A stretch of 64,000 nt of DNA. Source: Globodera rostochiensis. Taxonomy: Eukaryota; Nematoda; Chromadorea; Rhabditida; Heteroderidae. Numbering within the stretch: the stretch's first letter is position 1; every line of letters begins with the position of its first letter. A program made the position numbers and the translations under genes. The stretch is from contig JAEVLN010000020.1 of the NCBI GenBank assembly GCA_018350325.1, positions 1,209,796 to 1,273,795 of the forward strand, written 5' to 3'. This document shows, in pieces, positions 36,201 to 49,200 of this stretch. The notes below the pieces were generated by a model. The model was given only the letters and a program-made list of their open reading frames with translations, made no database searches and was not told the origin of the DNA.

Positions 36201-37196
36201 CCAATTTTGGACAAAAATAATTGGGCCCAAAATTTTTTGGTGTAGTTATCCAATCTCAAATAATGTCATTGACCAAACACCAAAAAACTGCAAATATTTA
36301 TTTTTGTTTGGTTCATGATCAAATGCAAGCCCTTTCAAATAAAATTCAGACTCAAAGCGCCTACCATGATAAGCTGTTGCTGTGCGGCGGTGCCGAGTTG
36401 TTGCAGCATTAATTGTTGATCGGTTGTTCTCTTCGAACAGTGCTCCGTCGTCGCCGCCGCCGTCATGCCTTTCATCTGCTCCACCGTGCCCCATTCCGGC
36501 CTTCGCTTGCGCCACCCGCGCGTGCCGCTGTGCTCGTAATAGAAACCGTCGCTGACCTCGTCGTAATACCTGAGACAACAAAGATTTTAAGACACAGGCA
36601 AAAGTCCTCATAAATCCAACCGGGTAAAGAAATACACCCCCCCCCCTAACCAACAAAATAACAAAAACACAACAAAAAAGATTGTTACCAATAGTCTTCC
36701 TTCGCGTTGTTAGGCACCTTCCCAATTCGTTGTTGCTGCTGCTGCTGCGTCGACTGATCAACTGCTGCAGTTTGCTTAGCCAAATCATTTGTCTGGTTTG
36801 GAGCAGTTCCTGAAACTATTAAAATTTTGTTGAACGACCTCAAAAATTTTCGTAACTACTCACCTAAATTGTTGTTGGACTCTGCCATCGACGAGTTGAC
36901 CATTCCACCGAACGGTGCCAACATCGTTTTTTTGCCTCCACCGCCGCCCATTGCGGACGAATTGGCACGAGGCCGATGATTATTATTATTGGCAGCAACA
37001 GACAACTTTTGCTGCTGCAAATGCCTCTTCCCCATTCTGTTGTTGTTCTGCTGCCTTTGCTGGTCATCCGCCAATTTCGTCGAAGAACGCGAGCTGTTCG
37101 GTGTCGTTGTGTCCACTAAACTACCCTTCCGGTTCTGTTGGTAGCCGAGCTTGCTCTGCGGTGCCATTTGACTGTTGTTAGAGGTGAATGAACTAT
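33252..37196 (-). CDS. Q/N-rich protein with two YYD..GFYYE..GW motifs
   Basis: Nine exons fit in phase: 36864-37196, 36689-36809, 36365-36569, 35962-36113, 35504-35786, 35058-35364, 34638-34888, 34043-34506 and 33252-33786, about 880 residues to a stop at 33252. The 5' end is missing, as the first listed exon starts inside a codon. Composition is dominated by Gln, Asn and Ser with runs of Q, M, H and N, so it is largely disordered and prion-like. Two exons each begin with the same motif: WYYDEVSDGFYYEHSG..GWRKRRPEW (36365-36569) and KYYDPATDGFYYEMASFDGW (35504-35786). Other segments are WDHHPLGGIVPSTPPQ, EEPYEFYWSGDD, MMDEYMTEMMGK and a C-terminus with DPWKAYYYGNGSN. I do not recognise the family. 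Low-complexity proteins of this type are often RNA-associated, but there is no RNA-binding domain here. Confidence 0.8.
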
Positions 37197-39903
37197 CTGG
37201 AAAGGGTCGGTCAAAATAAAATTTTAAAGAAAAAATGAGGTTCGACGACGCAATGAGAAATGAAATTAGCAATGGTGTCACAAAGACTTCCCTAAAAAAC
37301 AAGAGGCTTCAAATTTCTGTTGTTATATTAAAGCCATTGGACCCAATAATTTCAGTGGCAGCCCAAAATGGCAGCGTTATGCGCACAATTTCGAGGGAAT
37401 GCCTTTCCATTTTAATCCAAAATTCTCGTGAAATGCAAAAGAAGCCCAAAAATGCAAAAGCTTTTCCTATTTTTATTTGAGCCTTAAAACCTACGTAATT
37501 TTATGGGGCGGTTAGAATGACGCATCAAAAATGCAATTTTATAAATTATTTTAGGCAGTTAATCGCGCAATTCTCTGATTTTTGGTTGGCATTTTGTTGG
37601 CTTTTGACGCAATTATTTTTTTGCATTTGCATAGAAAGAAGGGGGGGGGGGGAATATTGCAGGCGCATTCATTCGTTTCTCATTTATTCACATTATTTTC
37701 CTTCCCAAGAGATGGAGGAGTGTGATGGAATTGGGGGGGGGGGGGAATTGGAGCGAATAATCCCTCCCCCCCCCCCCACCACCATCCCTCTCGCATGACT
37801 TGGAGGTGTTCAGAATAGGGGGGGGGAGGAGGATGAGAGAAAAGGGATGAACGGATAGAGGAACAAAATGATATGTTGAAGAAGAGGCGGAAGGTCGAAG
37901 GATGAATGAATCGAAGTTTGAGTGAAGAGGAGGGATGGGAGAGAACTGAGGGTGGAAGAAGCTAACAAGCAACAACCAAAAGAGGAAGACAGAAGAGGGG
38001 GGGGGGGGGGATGCAATGATGGATGGTAAACGGAAGAGATGAATGATGATCAAATGATGGACGGATGAAAGGGGGGAAAGAGCAACGACCGCCGAAGATG
38101 AATTGGGAAGGGAAAGTGAGACGAACGAAATGTGATGGAAAGTAAGAATCGTAACATTTATAAATGGGGGAGGCTTACAAAACAAATCCACCCTCAAAAG
38201 GGATGGATGACTCACTCAGCTTATGAAAAAAACAATGCTTGGAGGGGGGGGGGTCACCACCGATCACTGCCAATTTTAAAAAGCTAAACAAATATTAATA
38301 TAAATAATGACAGATTTTATTTTTGTCAATATAAGGGGAAGAACGGAGAGTAAATTGAATGAACGGAGCAAAAGGAAAAGGGAAATGATGAAAGTGAAAA
38401 TGAATGAGTACAAACAACGTGAGAAAATCGCATCGATAAGAAAGGAATTCGCCAAGAATTACGGAAAAAAGATCCGACGGACGGAGGGACAGAAAGGAGA
38501 GCGGTGAGTAATGACAATAAACAGCACAAAACGATGTGGAAATTGTGCTGCTGCCGCTGCTGTGATGACCGCGCTGTTGGTGGTGGACGAACGGGCGTTA
38601 GTCACCCGCCGAACGGAGAAAATCTCCGAGCCAGGAAGAACGGAACGCCGCAGGACGGGCCGATGGGGCGGCGAGGGAGTGACTACCCCCCCCCCCCTCC
38701 CGCCCCATTAACCCCCCGGAAAAAGAAAAAGTCATTTTTGGTATTTTCCGATTCTCTAATCGCCTAAAACAAACAGAGAGAGAGAGAGAGAGCCAATCGT
38801 CGAAAATTAAAATGGAATGGCATTTTGCCTTTGGTACCAACAGACGCAACTTTTATTTTGAAAAATTTAATTATACACTTTACCGGAAGAAAAAAACTTT
38901 GCCTGAATCTCGATTATGGCCTCAATCAAAAGAGCAGTTAACGCCTCAAAAAATATGTAAATAAAATGACGCCCATTTTTTGTACCGGAGAGGAAGGCGA
39001 GCAATCAATAAAATGGATTTTACGTTAAGAATTTTGAAACCAAATTGATGGGCTCAATAGACCAATCTTCCGTAAGGAGCAGTCGCGACTTAAATGTTGA
39101 ATGCAAAAAAACTGTAAATTGGTTCTTAAAATTTATGATCATTCGCGCAACAATAATTACCCTAATTAATTAAGGCCCATAATGCCAAAATTTTCGCTCA
39201 AAGCGTTTCGCAATTTGTCTCAAGTGTCAATATCTCTCCAAAATCAGAAAGGCCCTCCCATATGAACGACACGTGGCCACAAAGTATTTCGGGGATGCAA
39301 AATGTTGTGATGAAATCGGTCCATCCGTTGAAACCAATTTTAGGACGGGAGGGGAGAGGAAGGGGGGGCGGCTCAATTTTCCAAAAAGCGTTCCCCTCCA
39401 GGCGTAATTCGTTGGGGCCAAAGATCAATGATCAAACTCGAAGAACGAAAGAGTTAAACAGGAAAAAGAATTAAAATTAAAATTTGTTCCATAAATGAAA
39501 AATGCATTCATTAACTTTTTGTTCAAAATGTGTGACTGCGCCAAGAGGAAGGAAAGAACTTTTTAAAATTCTATATTTTGGCTTGATGCCAAAATTGTTA
39601 TTCCATAGTCCAGAACGCAATATCAAAGCCAAAGAAGCAATGCTAAAAAATAGTAACCCCTAATTCCTTACGACTAAATGCCCAATTGAGAAGGAAAACA
39701 ACAAAAAGGTAAATTACGCGCGACGCCAAAAACCCTCACGACTAAACTTCACACAACCAAATGCCAACCAAACACTAAAACTATTCCCGTAGCAATTTCG
39801 GCAAAGAAAAAAAAAATTTTTAAGAAAAAAAATATGTTTTTTTCTTAGAAAAAAAACCGGCGGTTAGTGAATGAATTAAAAAAACGAAAAAACCTCATTA
39901 ACA
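37197..39903. other. probable long intron or spacer of the Q-rich gene
   Basis: Contains poly-G and poly-C runs (near 37641, 37731, 37765, 38000 and 38250), a G/A-rich zone at 37800-38150 and AT-rich sequence. If the exon at 39904-40199 belongs to the Q-rich gene, at least one further exon must lie here, because the phases do not match directly. I could not identify it. Confidence 0.4.
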
Positions 39904-40199
39904 TTGCGTTTTTGTGCTTCTTCATTCCAAAACGGGGAACCACAAATTGCCAGAGAGCCATTAGTTATTTTCACCATTTGCGTACCTCCACCACCGCCGC
40001 TGTTCCCATCGTTGGCATTGGCGCCGCCGCCGCCGTTGAGTTTGTCACCAAGATACCATCCCAGCGTTTTGTTGCCCCTCCTCGGGGTTTGTTGCTGCTG
40101 TTGGGTACTGTTACTGCTTGAAGACGACGACGCGGCAGCGGCACTGTTCGCCGACGTCGTCGTGTTGGAGTTGGACGCCGACCGATGTCCCCGACTCAT
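39904..40199 (-). CDS. Ser/Gly-rich first exon, likely of the Q-rich gene
   Basis: An ATG at 40199 opens MSRGHRSASNSNTTTS, followed by poly-Ser, poly-Gln, then TPRRGNKTLGWYLGDKLNGG, a Gly/Asn linker, and VKITNGSLAICGSPFW, ending NEEAQKRN before a gt. The composition matches the Q/N/S-rich gene downstream on the same strand. It exits in phase 0 while the next identified exon (36864-37196) needs one carried base, so an exon is missing or this is a separate gene. Confidence 0.5.
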
Positions 40200-43100
40200 T
40201 TTTGCAATTTAGGGCGCGTCGGTAATTTGAAATATGAAGAAGAATAAGCCAATTTAAGAATGCAATTTTGTGTCCTGAAAATTAAAAAAATAATTTAAGA
40301 AGTGAACAACATGTTTCGTTGACAAATGCTAAATGCTTACATTAATAACTTTTGAATACAGATAAATTCAAATCGCATCAGAAAAACTTCATTTCTAAAT
40401 TGAATTTATTATGAGGAGATAGCAAATTCGCGACAAACAATGCTTGATGGTGTTCTCGAGAATCAAGAACACTTATCTGCAGCATAATTAATAATAATGT
40501 GAGCTCTCTCCCACTAGATTTGTGTGTTGATTAAAATGGTTGGTTGAATCAAGTTCCAATTAAGTGGAAACAAGAAATTTCCATCTTTTCAAGACCCAAA
40601 GTTGAAAACTTTAAAAAAATCAGCGGGATCCATCCATTCATCTCGATTCAACAGAATGAACGGGATCTGTGCTGATACTATTTAAGCAGCTCTTCACAAC
40701 CATCAAAGCAACTGTCTGCCCCGTCTGCCCTACGAAACAACAAATTTGCTGCTGCTGCTGCTCGGCTGTATAAATAATATTCTGATAAAAAACGCCTTTT
40801 TGTTTGGGTCGGGGTCGTCGTCCGTCGCTCGCGTATTATTTTTTCTTCAGTGTGTGTGTATTGTGTGGTGGTGGTGGTGGTGTTCCCAATTCGATCCACC
40901 GCCGATCGGTCGTCGTCGTTTGTGCTGAGGGGTGGCAACGACGACGACTCGGCGGTGTTCGTCTCCCCCTCCCCCCCCCCCATTCCCCCCGTTTTGTCAA
41001 GGGGAAGGTGGTGGTGGTGGTTGAGGGTTGGGGGGGGGGGGGGGGGGACCGGCAGCGCTGGGAAGTACCGGGTACGATTGTTGGGGAAGGGATGAGGAAG
41101 GACGGTGTCGATTTAGTCTCGTCGTCACAATTTTGTGTAGTTTCTTCTTTCGCAATCACAACCCCGTCGATGGGAATGGGAAGGAATAAATGAAAATGTG
41201 TGACACGGAAACACCCTCCCCCCCCCTTACCGCCTCAAATAAAACGATTTTTTGGGTGGATTGGTCGGGCGGGATGGGATGAATGCCATTCTATGGGTCA
41301 AATGCGGTGAATGTGCCGCCCGTTTCTGACATATATTCACATTTAAAACTGGGCCATGTGCCTTTGTTTTCATGTTTTTGTCCTTTATGAGTAAGAATGG
41401 GATTTAGGTAGGTTCGAAAAATCACAAAAAAGTGTCAATATAGGTACCAAAAAACTGGGATCATAAGCAAAAATAGGTGTGAAAAGAATGGTAAAATATC
41501 GATAATAGCTTAAAACTTTTTTACGTGGATCACTCTCTCCTCGTCTCGTTGTCACAATGTTTTGTATTTGTACTTCGCAACCCCTCCCCCCCCCCCCCGC
41601 GCCGTCGATGGGAATGGAAAGAATAAATGAATAAAAATGTGACACGGAAACCCACGGATAGAGAGGGGGGGGGGACACTCATTAAAGAAAAGATTGGGTT
41701 CGCCCGGTGAATTAGGGACGAGAAGATCTGTACGATTTTATTACATTTTTTACCGAGGAGATTATATTATATTCACATAAGTCCGAAATTGTGAAATTGT
41801 CTTCAAAAATAAATAAAGCAAAAAAAATGCTACAAAAATGAGTCGTTTCTATTTTAAATTTTTTTTGTTATAATTTAATGTGTTTTGTGAGTTTGGAAGG
41901 GCCAATCGGATTTTGGATAGCATTTTATGGTGAGAGAAAAACGATGATTAATATAATATAAAACAGATGCTATTCTGAAGAACAAAAACTAAAAAAACGC
42001 GGGTCTCGTGCCTCGAATAATACAACAAAAACGATTCGTAATCGTTTCATTTCGAAATTTTTTATGATTTTTTGGTATGAAATTTTATGGCCAGTCTCAA
42101 TATGAAGTGAGAGGAATGATTAAAACGGAATACGTATGATTTGGCGTTCCATTGAGTGACGGGCGGGCGGGCGGGGGATTTGATGGGCGATGAATAACAA
42201 ATAAATGAATGATCGATCCGTCCCCAAAAAATTGTATCAATTTTTGACATTCTCTCCCCCCCCCCCCCAACGATTATATGGAAAAGAGGAAAAGAATGAC
42301 ACTGACATTAAGCCATTTGCGTCAAACGCCAAAACTTTGCAATTGTTGGCGTTTTGTTGCGACAGCAATTTCAAAAGTGACGTTGTGCAACCAGACGAAT
42401 AGAAAATTCCCCCGCAGGGGTCGCGAAAGAGCGATTCTTCCCCTCATGTGCATTTACAGTAAAAAGTCGGCTCAAAATAGGCTAAACTAATTAATTATTT
42501 TCTCAGAACCTCGCGCCCACACAATTTTTTTATCATTGAATTTGCAGGACTAAATCGGGAAGTTGGGAAATTTTTCGATAAAAGAAAAATTGGATTCGAA
42601 CTTTCAGTACAAATAAATGAGCTGACCCCCCCCCGCGTTCTTTCATTGGACGAGGGCCAAATTGGTTAGCTTTTTATGGATGAAAGGCCTCGAAAAAGTC
42701 AGCAGAAAGGTTACATACACCAAACTAACAATTAAAACCAAATTAACAAACAGTTGAGCAAACATCAAATTTAACGAACAGGCCCAAATTTGTTAATTGT
42801 GGACGGTGTTGCCTCAAAATTTCTGGTATCGATGCTTTTCACACGATTTAACTTTTCCCACCAAAATGTCACGCCCGGCCAAACGCCATGGCCATGTAAC
42901 AGTTAGGCAAACACAAAAATTGGATGAACTTTCACCGAAGTTGCCTTACCAATGGCAGGCTTAAACCCGTTACGTCCACAAATTTGAAATGGAAAATCCG
43001 TCGGTGATCTCTTCGCATTGAATTCAAACGAAACTCAAATTGAAATGAGAAAACCCCAAGCCAGAGTTGGCTAATTTGTAAGCGTAAAAAACATTTGGAC

Positions 43101-45476
43101 AAAACGACGTCACCTGGGGGGACCGACACAGAAAATGCAATTTTATTATTTGTTGATTTAAACTCCACAGATTGTGCTGTTTTTCATTCTCGGCTGTTTG
43201 TTTTGCATGCCGAGGGACTGAAAAAGTTGCCGAGTTTGCCTGGAGGGCCTTTCTCGTAAGCAATTTGTGAGATCGAACGACGGGACAATTTACTATTGGT
43301 AATGGAAAACGCAAAAATTACTTTTCGGAAATTGTTCGAATTAGGGTTCGGGGTTCGAAATCGGTCGAAATGGAAGTCATAATCGGATTCTACGACCCTA
43401 AAAACACTTTTCTGTCAAAAAAATCTATTTGTTTGTTGCATAAAATACCATTTTGCCGGCCGTCGTGGCAAAATTTTCTCTGTTTGTCTCTTTATTAGCA
43501 CAAATTTGGTCCCGGCATTGTCCGATTTTAACTAATTTCGGGCTAATTTCTTGAAAAAAGTTGTTCCACATGAATTCGCATAAATAAAAGATTTGAAATT
43601 CTTACCGTCCTGGAAATTCGCGATGATGAGGCCAAAAATGGAAGGAATGAACGGACAGAAAAGAAAATGTCACACACGCGGTGCCCGCGGGGACGGGGGG
43701 GGGGGAGCGGGGATTCGTCGGGGAAGGAATGGAAGAAAAAGAGAACAAAAAACACGTCATCGCCACGGGGTTAGGGCTCGGGGGGGGGGGGGTGATGTGG
43801 GGAAAAGCTCTCTCGTGTCCGTCGATATTCTCTCCCCCCCCCCCCCGTGTGATGGTGCGGGGGGGGGGATGACGAAATTAAAAGAATGAATGGGGGGGGG
43901 GAGGAAGGTTTTTTTAACTTCTTTTTTTGAAATTCGAAGACCCCCGAATTTGAAGTCTCGCAGAGGCGAGATTTTAGAAGATGATCTTTGGTCCGTACCG
44001 TCGACGACTCTTTTTTTAGTTCTCAAAAGATTAGCGGGGAGGGGACACACACAGTGAGAAAAAAGTGAAGTTGAAGTTGAATTGAAAGTGAATGAGTGAA
44101 TTTTAGTTTTTAAGAATTAATTCAAAAGGCTTATTCCAATTTCGATTATATCCGGGTGAATCTCAATTAGGGTGGCATTTCGGGGACGGGGAAGCTTTGG
44201 AGACGGGGAAATTGCGGAAAACAAAAAAATGTGAACAAATATAATATAAATTGCTGTGCTGATTGACAATTATTATATTAACGTATTTTTGAGGAAGACG
44301 CGAACGTTCATCACAGGACATCCCCCCCCCCTCCCCCCTCCCTATCAGCCGATCACATATTTTTTTGTTTTGTTTTTTTAAACAATGGCCTCCGGTTGGC
44401 GTTTTGTCACCCCCCCCCCCCCCTCCCCCTCCACTCAATTTGTCAGCACAATTTGAACGGTAAACAAAATAATTCAGCCTCGAGAAAAGGCCGAGCCGCG
44501 AGAAAGAGAGGGGAAAGTGCGCGTCCAATGTGACCGGATTGGGGGGGGGGCAAAGGGATGTCGTGGTTTTGAATTAAAACCGAAGCCTTAAAACAGAAAA
44601 TCCCACCCTCGAGAAAGAGGCATTCAAAAATTAAAGTTTCAAAAATTGGGGCAACAACCTCCCCCCCCCCCCCCCCCCCGCGGTTTCCTAAGCATTTTTC
44701 AATTAGGAGCAAATTGGAGGGATGGGGGGGGGGGGACGGACAAAGGGCAAAAAGTGAGGTCATACGGCGGGCAAAAAGAAGTCGGGCGTAGTGGCGGTGC
44801 CGATCAGCTGATTTGACGGACTCTGATCAGTCGCCGCCGCCTCCCCCGCGGCAGAATCTTTTTTGATCGCGATAAATTAAGAAGAAACAAAATGGGAGAT
44901 GGATTTGGGGGTATTAGTTCTTAACTGGGGTGGGGATTGATCGTTGACCAGCCTTCGCCGGGGTTAAAAGAGAACCATTTCTTAAAAAGAATAAAATGTT
45001 TTAAACATAAAGCTATTTCTTAAAAAGAATAAAATAATTTCTTAAAAAGAATAAAAAGTTTTAAACATAAAGCTATTTCTTAAAAAGAATAAAATAATTT
45101 CTTAAAAAGAATAAAATGTTTTAAACATAAAGCTATTTCTTAAAAAGAATAAAATAATTTCTTAAAAAGAATAAAATGTTTTAAACATAAAGCTAACACA
45201 ATCGCCGGAGGGAAGATGAAGCAAAGCGCTTTCAAATTTTGCGACGTTCTTTTCTGGCAAAACGACCACTGCCAAAAATGGTAAAAGCCCAATAAACTAA
45301 CGGACTTCGTTCGAATCGAGGCAATTTGGGGCGGGAAACACTCTTTCAGAGTTCACGGGCACACAAATTCTGTTGTTGTTTGTTTATTGTTGTTTGGTTC
45401 CTCCCTCTCCTCGAGGGCTCTTTGGTCTCTTATTTTCTCTTTATTTTTCTATTTCTTTCCTTCTCTTCGGTGGCAC
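40200..45476. other. no gene recognised; repeats and poly-G/C runs
   Basis: AT-rich sequence with many G or C homopolymers. Low-complexity Thr/Pro/Val-rich frames at 40678-41193 overlap on both strands and look like products of gtg/acg microsatellites. Segments at about 41105-41215 and 41525-41655 are related duplicates. A 60-bp tandem repeat lies at 44971-45193. No conserved protein motif was found. Confidence 0.4.
44971..45193. repeat. AT-rich tandem repeat, 60-bp unit
   Basis: About 3.7 copies of a 60-bp unit. Each unit holds tttcttaaaaagaataaaat twice, with the second followed by gttttaaacataaagcta. The doubled core shows an older 20-bp duplication inside the unit. Confidence 0.9.
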
Positions 45477-46223
45477 GACTTTTCGTCAATGGACTTTTCG
45501 TCAACGGACTCTTCGTCAACGACTTTTCGTCAATGGACTCTTCGTCAACGACTTTTCGTCATTAGACTATTTGTCAACGACATTTCGTCAATAAGAAAGA
45601 ATTAAAAAAACAACAAATTTTAATTAAATTTAAGTCAACACAATTTTTCGGAATAGTTAAGTTTACTTGTCGCACAAAAAAAAATTTTAAAAGGGTTTTA
45701 AGCAATTCTGAGAAGTACTCGGGGGTTATCGAGGTTGCTGATCACGAATATGACAACAGATTATCACATGAATCAGCTGATTATCATTTCAACATTATGA
45801 TTTTTTGAAAAAAATTTTAAAAATGCAAGAAAGGCCTCAAAATCATTCAAAAACATCATATTACAAGAAAACAGCAAGTAATGATCGAATTGAGCTTTTC
45901 GGATGATTTTTAGCGTGTTTTTGAAGGCTAAAATTGATTTCTGAAAAATTTTTGAAATTTCAAAAAACCTTTGAATTCGGGTCCGGAGTTCGAAATTGGT
46001 CGAAATGGAGGTCAGAATCGGCTTCTTCGCCCCGAATAACCCTAGACTTGAAAATTTGGTGTTAGCTTAAATTTAATTAAAATTTGTTGTTTTTTTAATT
46101 CTTTCTTATTGACGAAATGTCGTTGACGAATAGTCCAATGACGAAAAGTCATTGACGAAGAGTCCGTTGACGAAAAGTCGTTGACGAAGAGTCCGTTGAC
46201 GAAAAGTCCATTGACGAAAAGTC
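45477..46223. mobile_element. foldback-type element with long, internally repetitive inverted ends
   Basis: The two ends are long inverted repeats of about 165-175 bp (45477 to about 45645, and about 46050 to 46223). The outer part of each is a tandem array of a short unit (gacttttcgtcaa in several variants). The inner part is unique AT-rich sequence, aattttaattaaatttaag and its inverse, that matches almost perfectly. Between them is about 400 bp with no coding capacity. Inverted ends built of short direct repeats are typical of foldback elements. No certain target duplication was found next to it. Confidence 0.75.
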
Positions 46224-49200
46224 ATGGAACCCTTCTATCTCTTCTTTACTATTTCACTCTTTCTTATTACCATTCATTCCTTTTCTAAAACAAATTTCCC
46301 TTCAAAAAAAGGGCGCCGCCGTGCCAGTCTTTCACAAAATGCCAATGTTTGCGCCGCTTCAAATGATTTTTGAATTATTTGCCAGTCGTGTGGCTGCCCC
46401 CGGGGGTTGGCTATCGAAAAATTGCCTCGGGCGAGTAATGTCATGGGACAAAATGTCAGAAATCACACGCATTCTCACGGAGCACCAAACTACGGCAAAA
46501 ATATTCATTTTTACCCCCCGTGGACATGGTTTTAAGTTCACAAAAACATTTAACAAAATTTAAATCCAAAAAGTTGGGGGGTTTTCGCTAATTAAAATTA
46601 AATTAACAAAAAAAGGAATTATTGTTTGTTGTGGAGTATTTTTATTGCTAAAATGGAATTCAAATTAATAGAGCGATTAAAGAAAACCCAAGACTTTATT
46701 TTAAAAATGGAATTTAATTCAATGTTAAAGCATCGGTTTTCACGTGCTTTTCACTTGCCAAACCCTCTGCCCGTCTGCTGGGCGCAAATAATCGGCCCAA
46801 TGTTTATTTTATATATTTAATTCGAATAAACATTCAATTTCAGTGAGTGCATTCATTGCTTTGCTTTGATGCAAAATGGAAAAACAAAAATCTGAGCCAA
46901 AATTTGTCCATTTTTGACAATTATTTTATCAATAAAAATTTTAGGAAAGTAAAGAATTTGGAAGGGAAGGCCCAAAAGAAATTGGAGGAAAGCCAAAATC
47001 GGAGAGTAAAAGTTGGCCGAAAGTGTTCGCCCATTCGGTCAGACGGGGCCAAACACTCAACGCAAAAGTAAAGAAACTTTTCCCTTCAGACGACAGATCA
47101 GCCCCCGAGGGGGTCCAATGGGAGTAATCACATGACAAAGACCTTCGGGCGTTTGATGGGATCACTTTCACTCTCTTTAATTCCAACAAAATCGTTATCT
47201 GATCAGGGGGCCAATCCGAAAATAAAACAATGGCCAAAGATCGAAAATTGGAAATTGAAGGTGTCACTTTCCATTATTTTTTTGTGAAATAAATCGTTAT
47301 ATTAAAAATTCAAAATGTTGGAATAAATTTAAAAACTATAATTACAAAATTAATTCATTTAATCGTATCATTCAAAGTTCCTTTCGCTTTGAGTGGAATT
47401 AGGCCATTCATTAACTCATTAATCCGCGTGGGAGGGATTATAAAGAAGCAAATGAATTGGAGGAGGGGAATATCGCCCTAGGGGATGGATTGGGAAGGGG
47501 GGGGGGAGGAGGGAGGAATGGCACAAGGGGGGGGGGGGATGGCACGAGACAGAAGGTGAGTACGGAGTTCAAAGACCAGAAAAGGTCAAAGCCTTAAAAT
47601 GTATCCGTAGAAGATCAAAACAAAAAAATTATCAACAATTAAGGAAAATTTAAAAATGCATTTAAATGAGGAAATATGTAATCAAAAGAGCAATTCTTTA
47701 AAGTAAAGAAATATTTCGTATATTTCAAAAAATATTACTGTAATATATTTTGGTATTTTAAAAATCTTATTGTGAAAAAATTTCGTAAAAAAGGAGGGGT
47801 TTAATTGTGTAGGAATAAAGAATCAAAGTCGGCCTCACAGCAGGAAGAAAAACGCTTAAGATAAATGATTCATTCATTCATCGCCGCAGGGCAAACTCCC
47901 AGCGGTGTTTGGCGAAATATCAAAGAATGAAAGCATTTGGCGATAGGTCATTAACCAACCGACCAAACACCCGCAGACGAAACTAACCCCTCCCACGCCC
48001 CCGGGGATGCCTCGTAAATGTGGGAAACTTCGCGGAGGGGGGGGGCCTTCGGGCGATATGAGAATTTTGTCATTCGGAGGATAATGATAGTTAAGTTGTC
48101 CTTGAAAGATGACTCTACCTTTTATGTATTACAATGGCAACCTTTGAAAATGTGTTTAATGAGTCAAAATTAAAGTTTAAAATGTCTAAAATCAGCAGCG
48201 GCCCACTAAAAGGTGCTTTTGTCTCAAACGGAGGCTTTTGGGATTTGGCCACAAACCCTCTTGGCCTTTCATCCAGCGGAGGCTGGAGAAATGTGAGCAG
48301 CCAATTTGAGCATAATATGTGTGGACGGAGTCGAACGAATGTCCGTCCGTCCCCCGAGGCGCGGGGCATTGGGACACAGAGGACACGCCCGCCGTCCTCG
48401 AGATTAGGGGACATAAACAAAGTGTCTGCCATTCTCACGGCACACTCTCACTGTCCGACTCGCACTCTCTAACTTTCCTTCCCCACACTCTCTCTCTCTT
48501 TCTTTCTCTCTCTCTCTCTTTCCCTTTGGCGTGCCGTTCGCGTATGTCTGTCTGTCTGACCGCTCTCATTGCAATAAAGCGAATTTCGAAAGGCCATGGG
48601 ACATTGCCAGTTGGACGTCGAAAACATCGAGGGACATTCATGTGAGGTCGAGAATGGGGCAGAAGACAAGGGACATTTCCGTTGTCCATTTCGAAATACG
48701 CCTTCGGGGCAATCAGACAAAATTTAAACAAAAACAGTCCCTCGGGCAAATAATTCAATAGAAAGAATTCGAAGACAATAAAACTTTTATAGAGGTTAAA
48801 CAGTTTTTAGTTTTAATGGGAAAATAATCGATTGGAACAGTTTAAGACAGACAGTTTGGGTTAGTTCGACTGGGCCGCCATTTGTGTGGCTGGCCACAAA
48901 ATTCGGCACACTTCGCCCGTTGGCAACATTCCCCGAGGGTAATGCCTTAGAAATTGATTTTACGCGCCTCCGGGGCCAAATGGTTGTGTGCTGCTGCGGT
49001 GGGTGGTCACCAGACAGCAGCACAATTAATCCAATTTGCCCAGCCCCAAGTCATGCGACGGCCGATGACGACTTTTACTTTCATCATTCTTACGCTTCCA
49101 AAGACAATTTCGATTAGAAAATTATAATTTTATTTTTGAAAAGCCCAGGCATGACTCCCGACTGACTAGGCCTTGGGACATGGACTCGACCAATCTTCCA

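Noticed and set aside
48134..48472. Plus-strand frame of 112 codons starting MATFENVFNESKLKF
   Set aside because: It has no conserved motif, no splice support and a composition that drifts into Ser/Arg-rich sequence, with open frames on the other strand.
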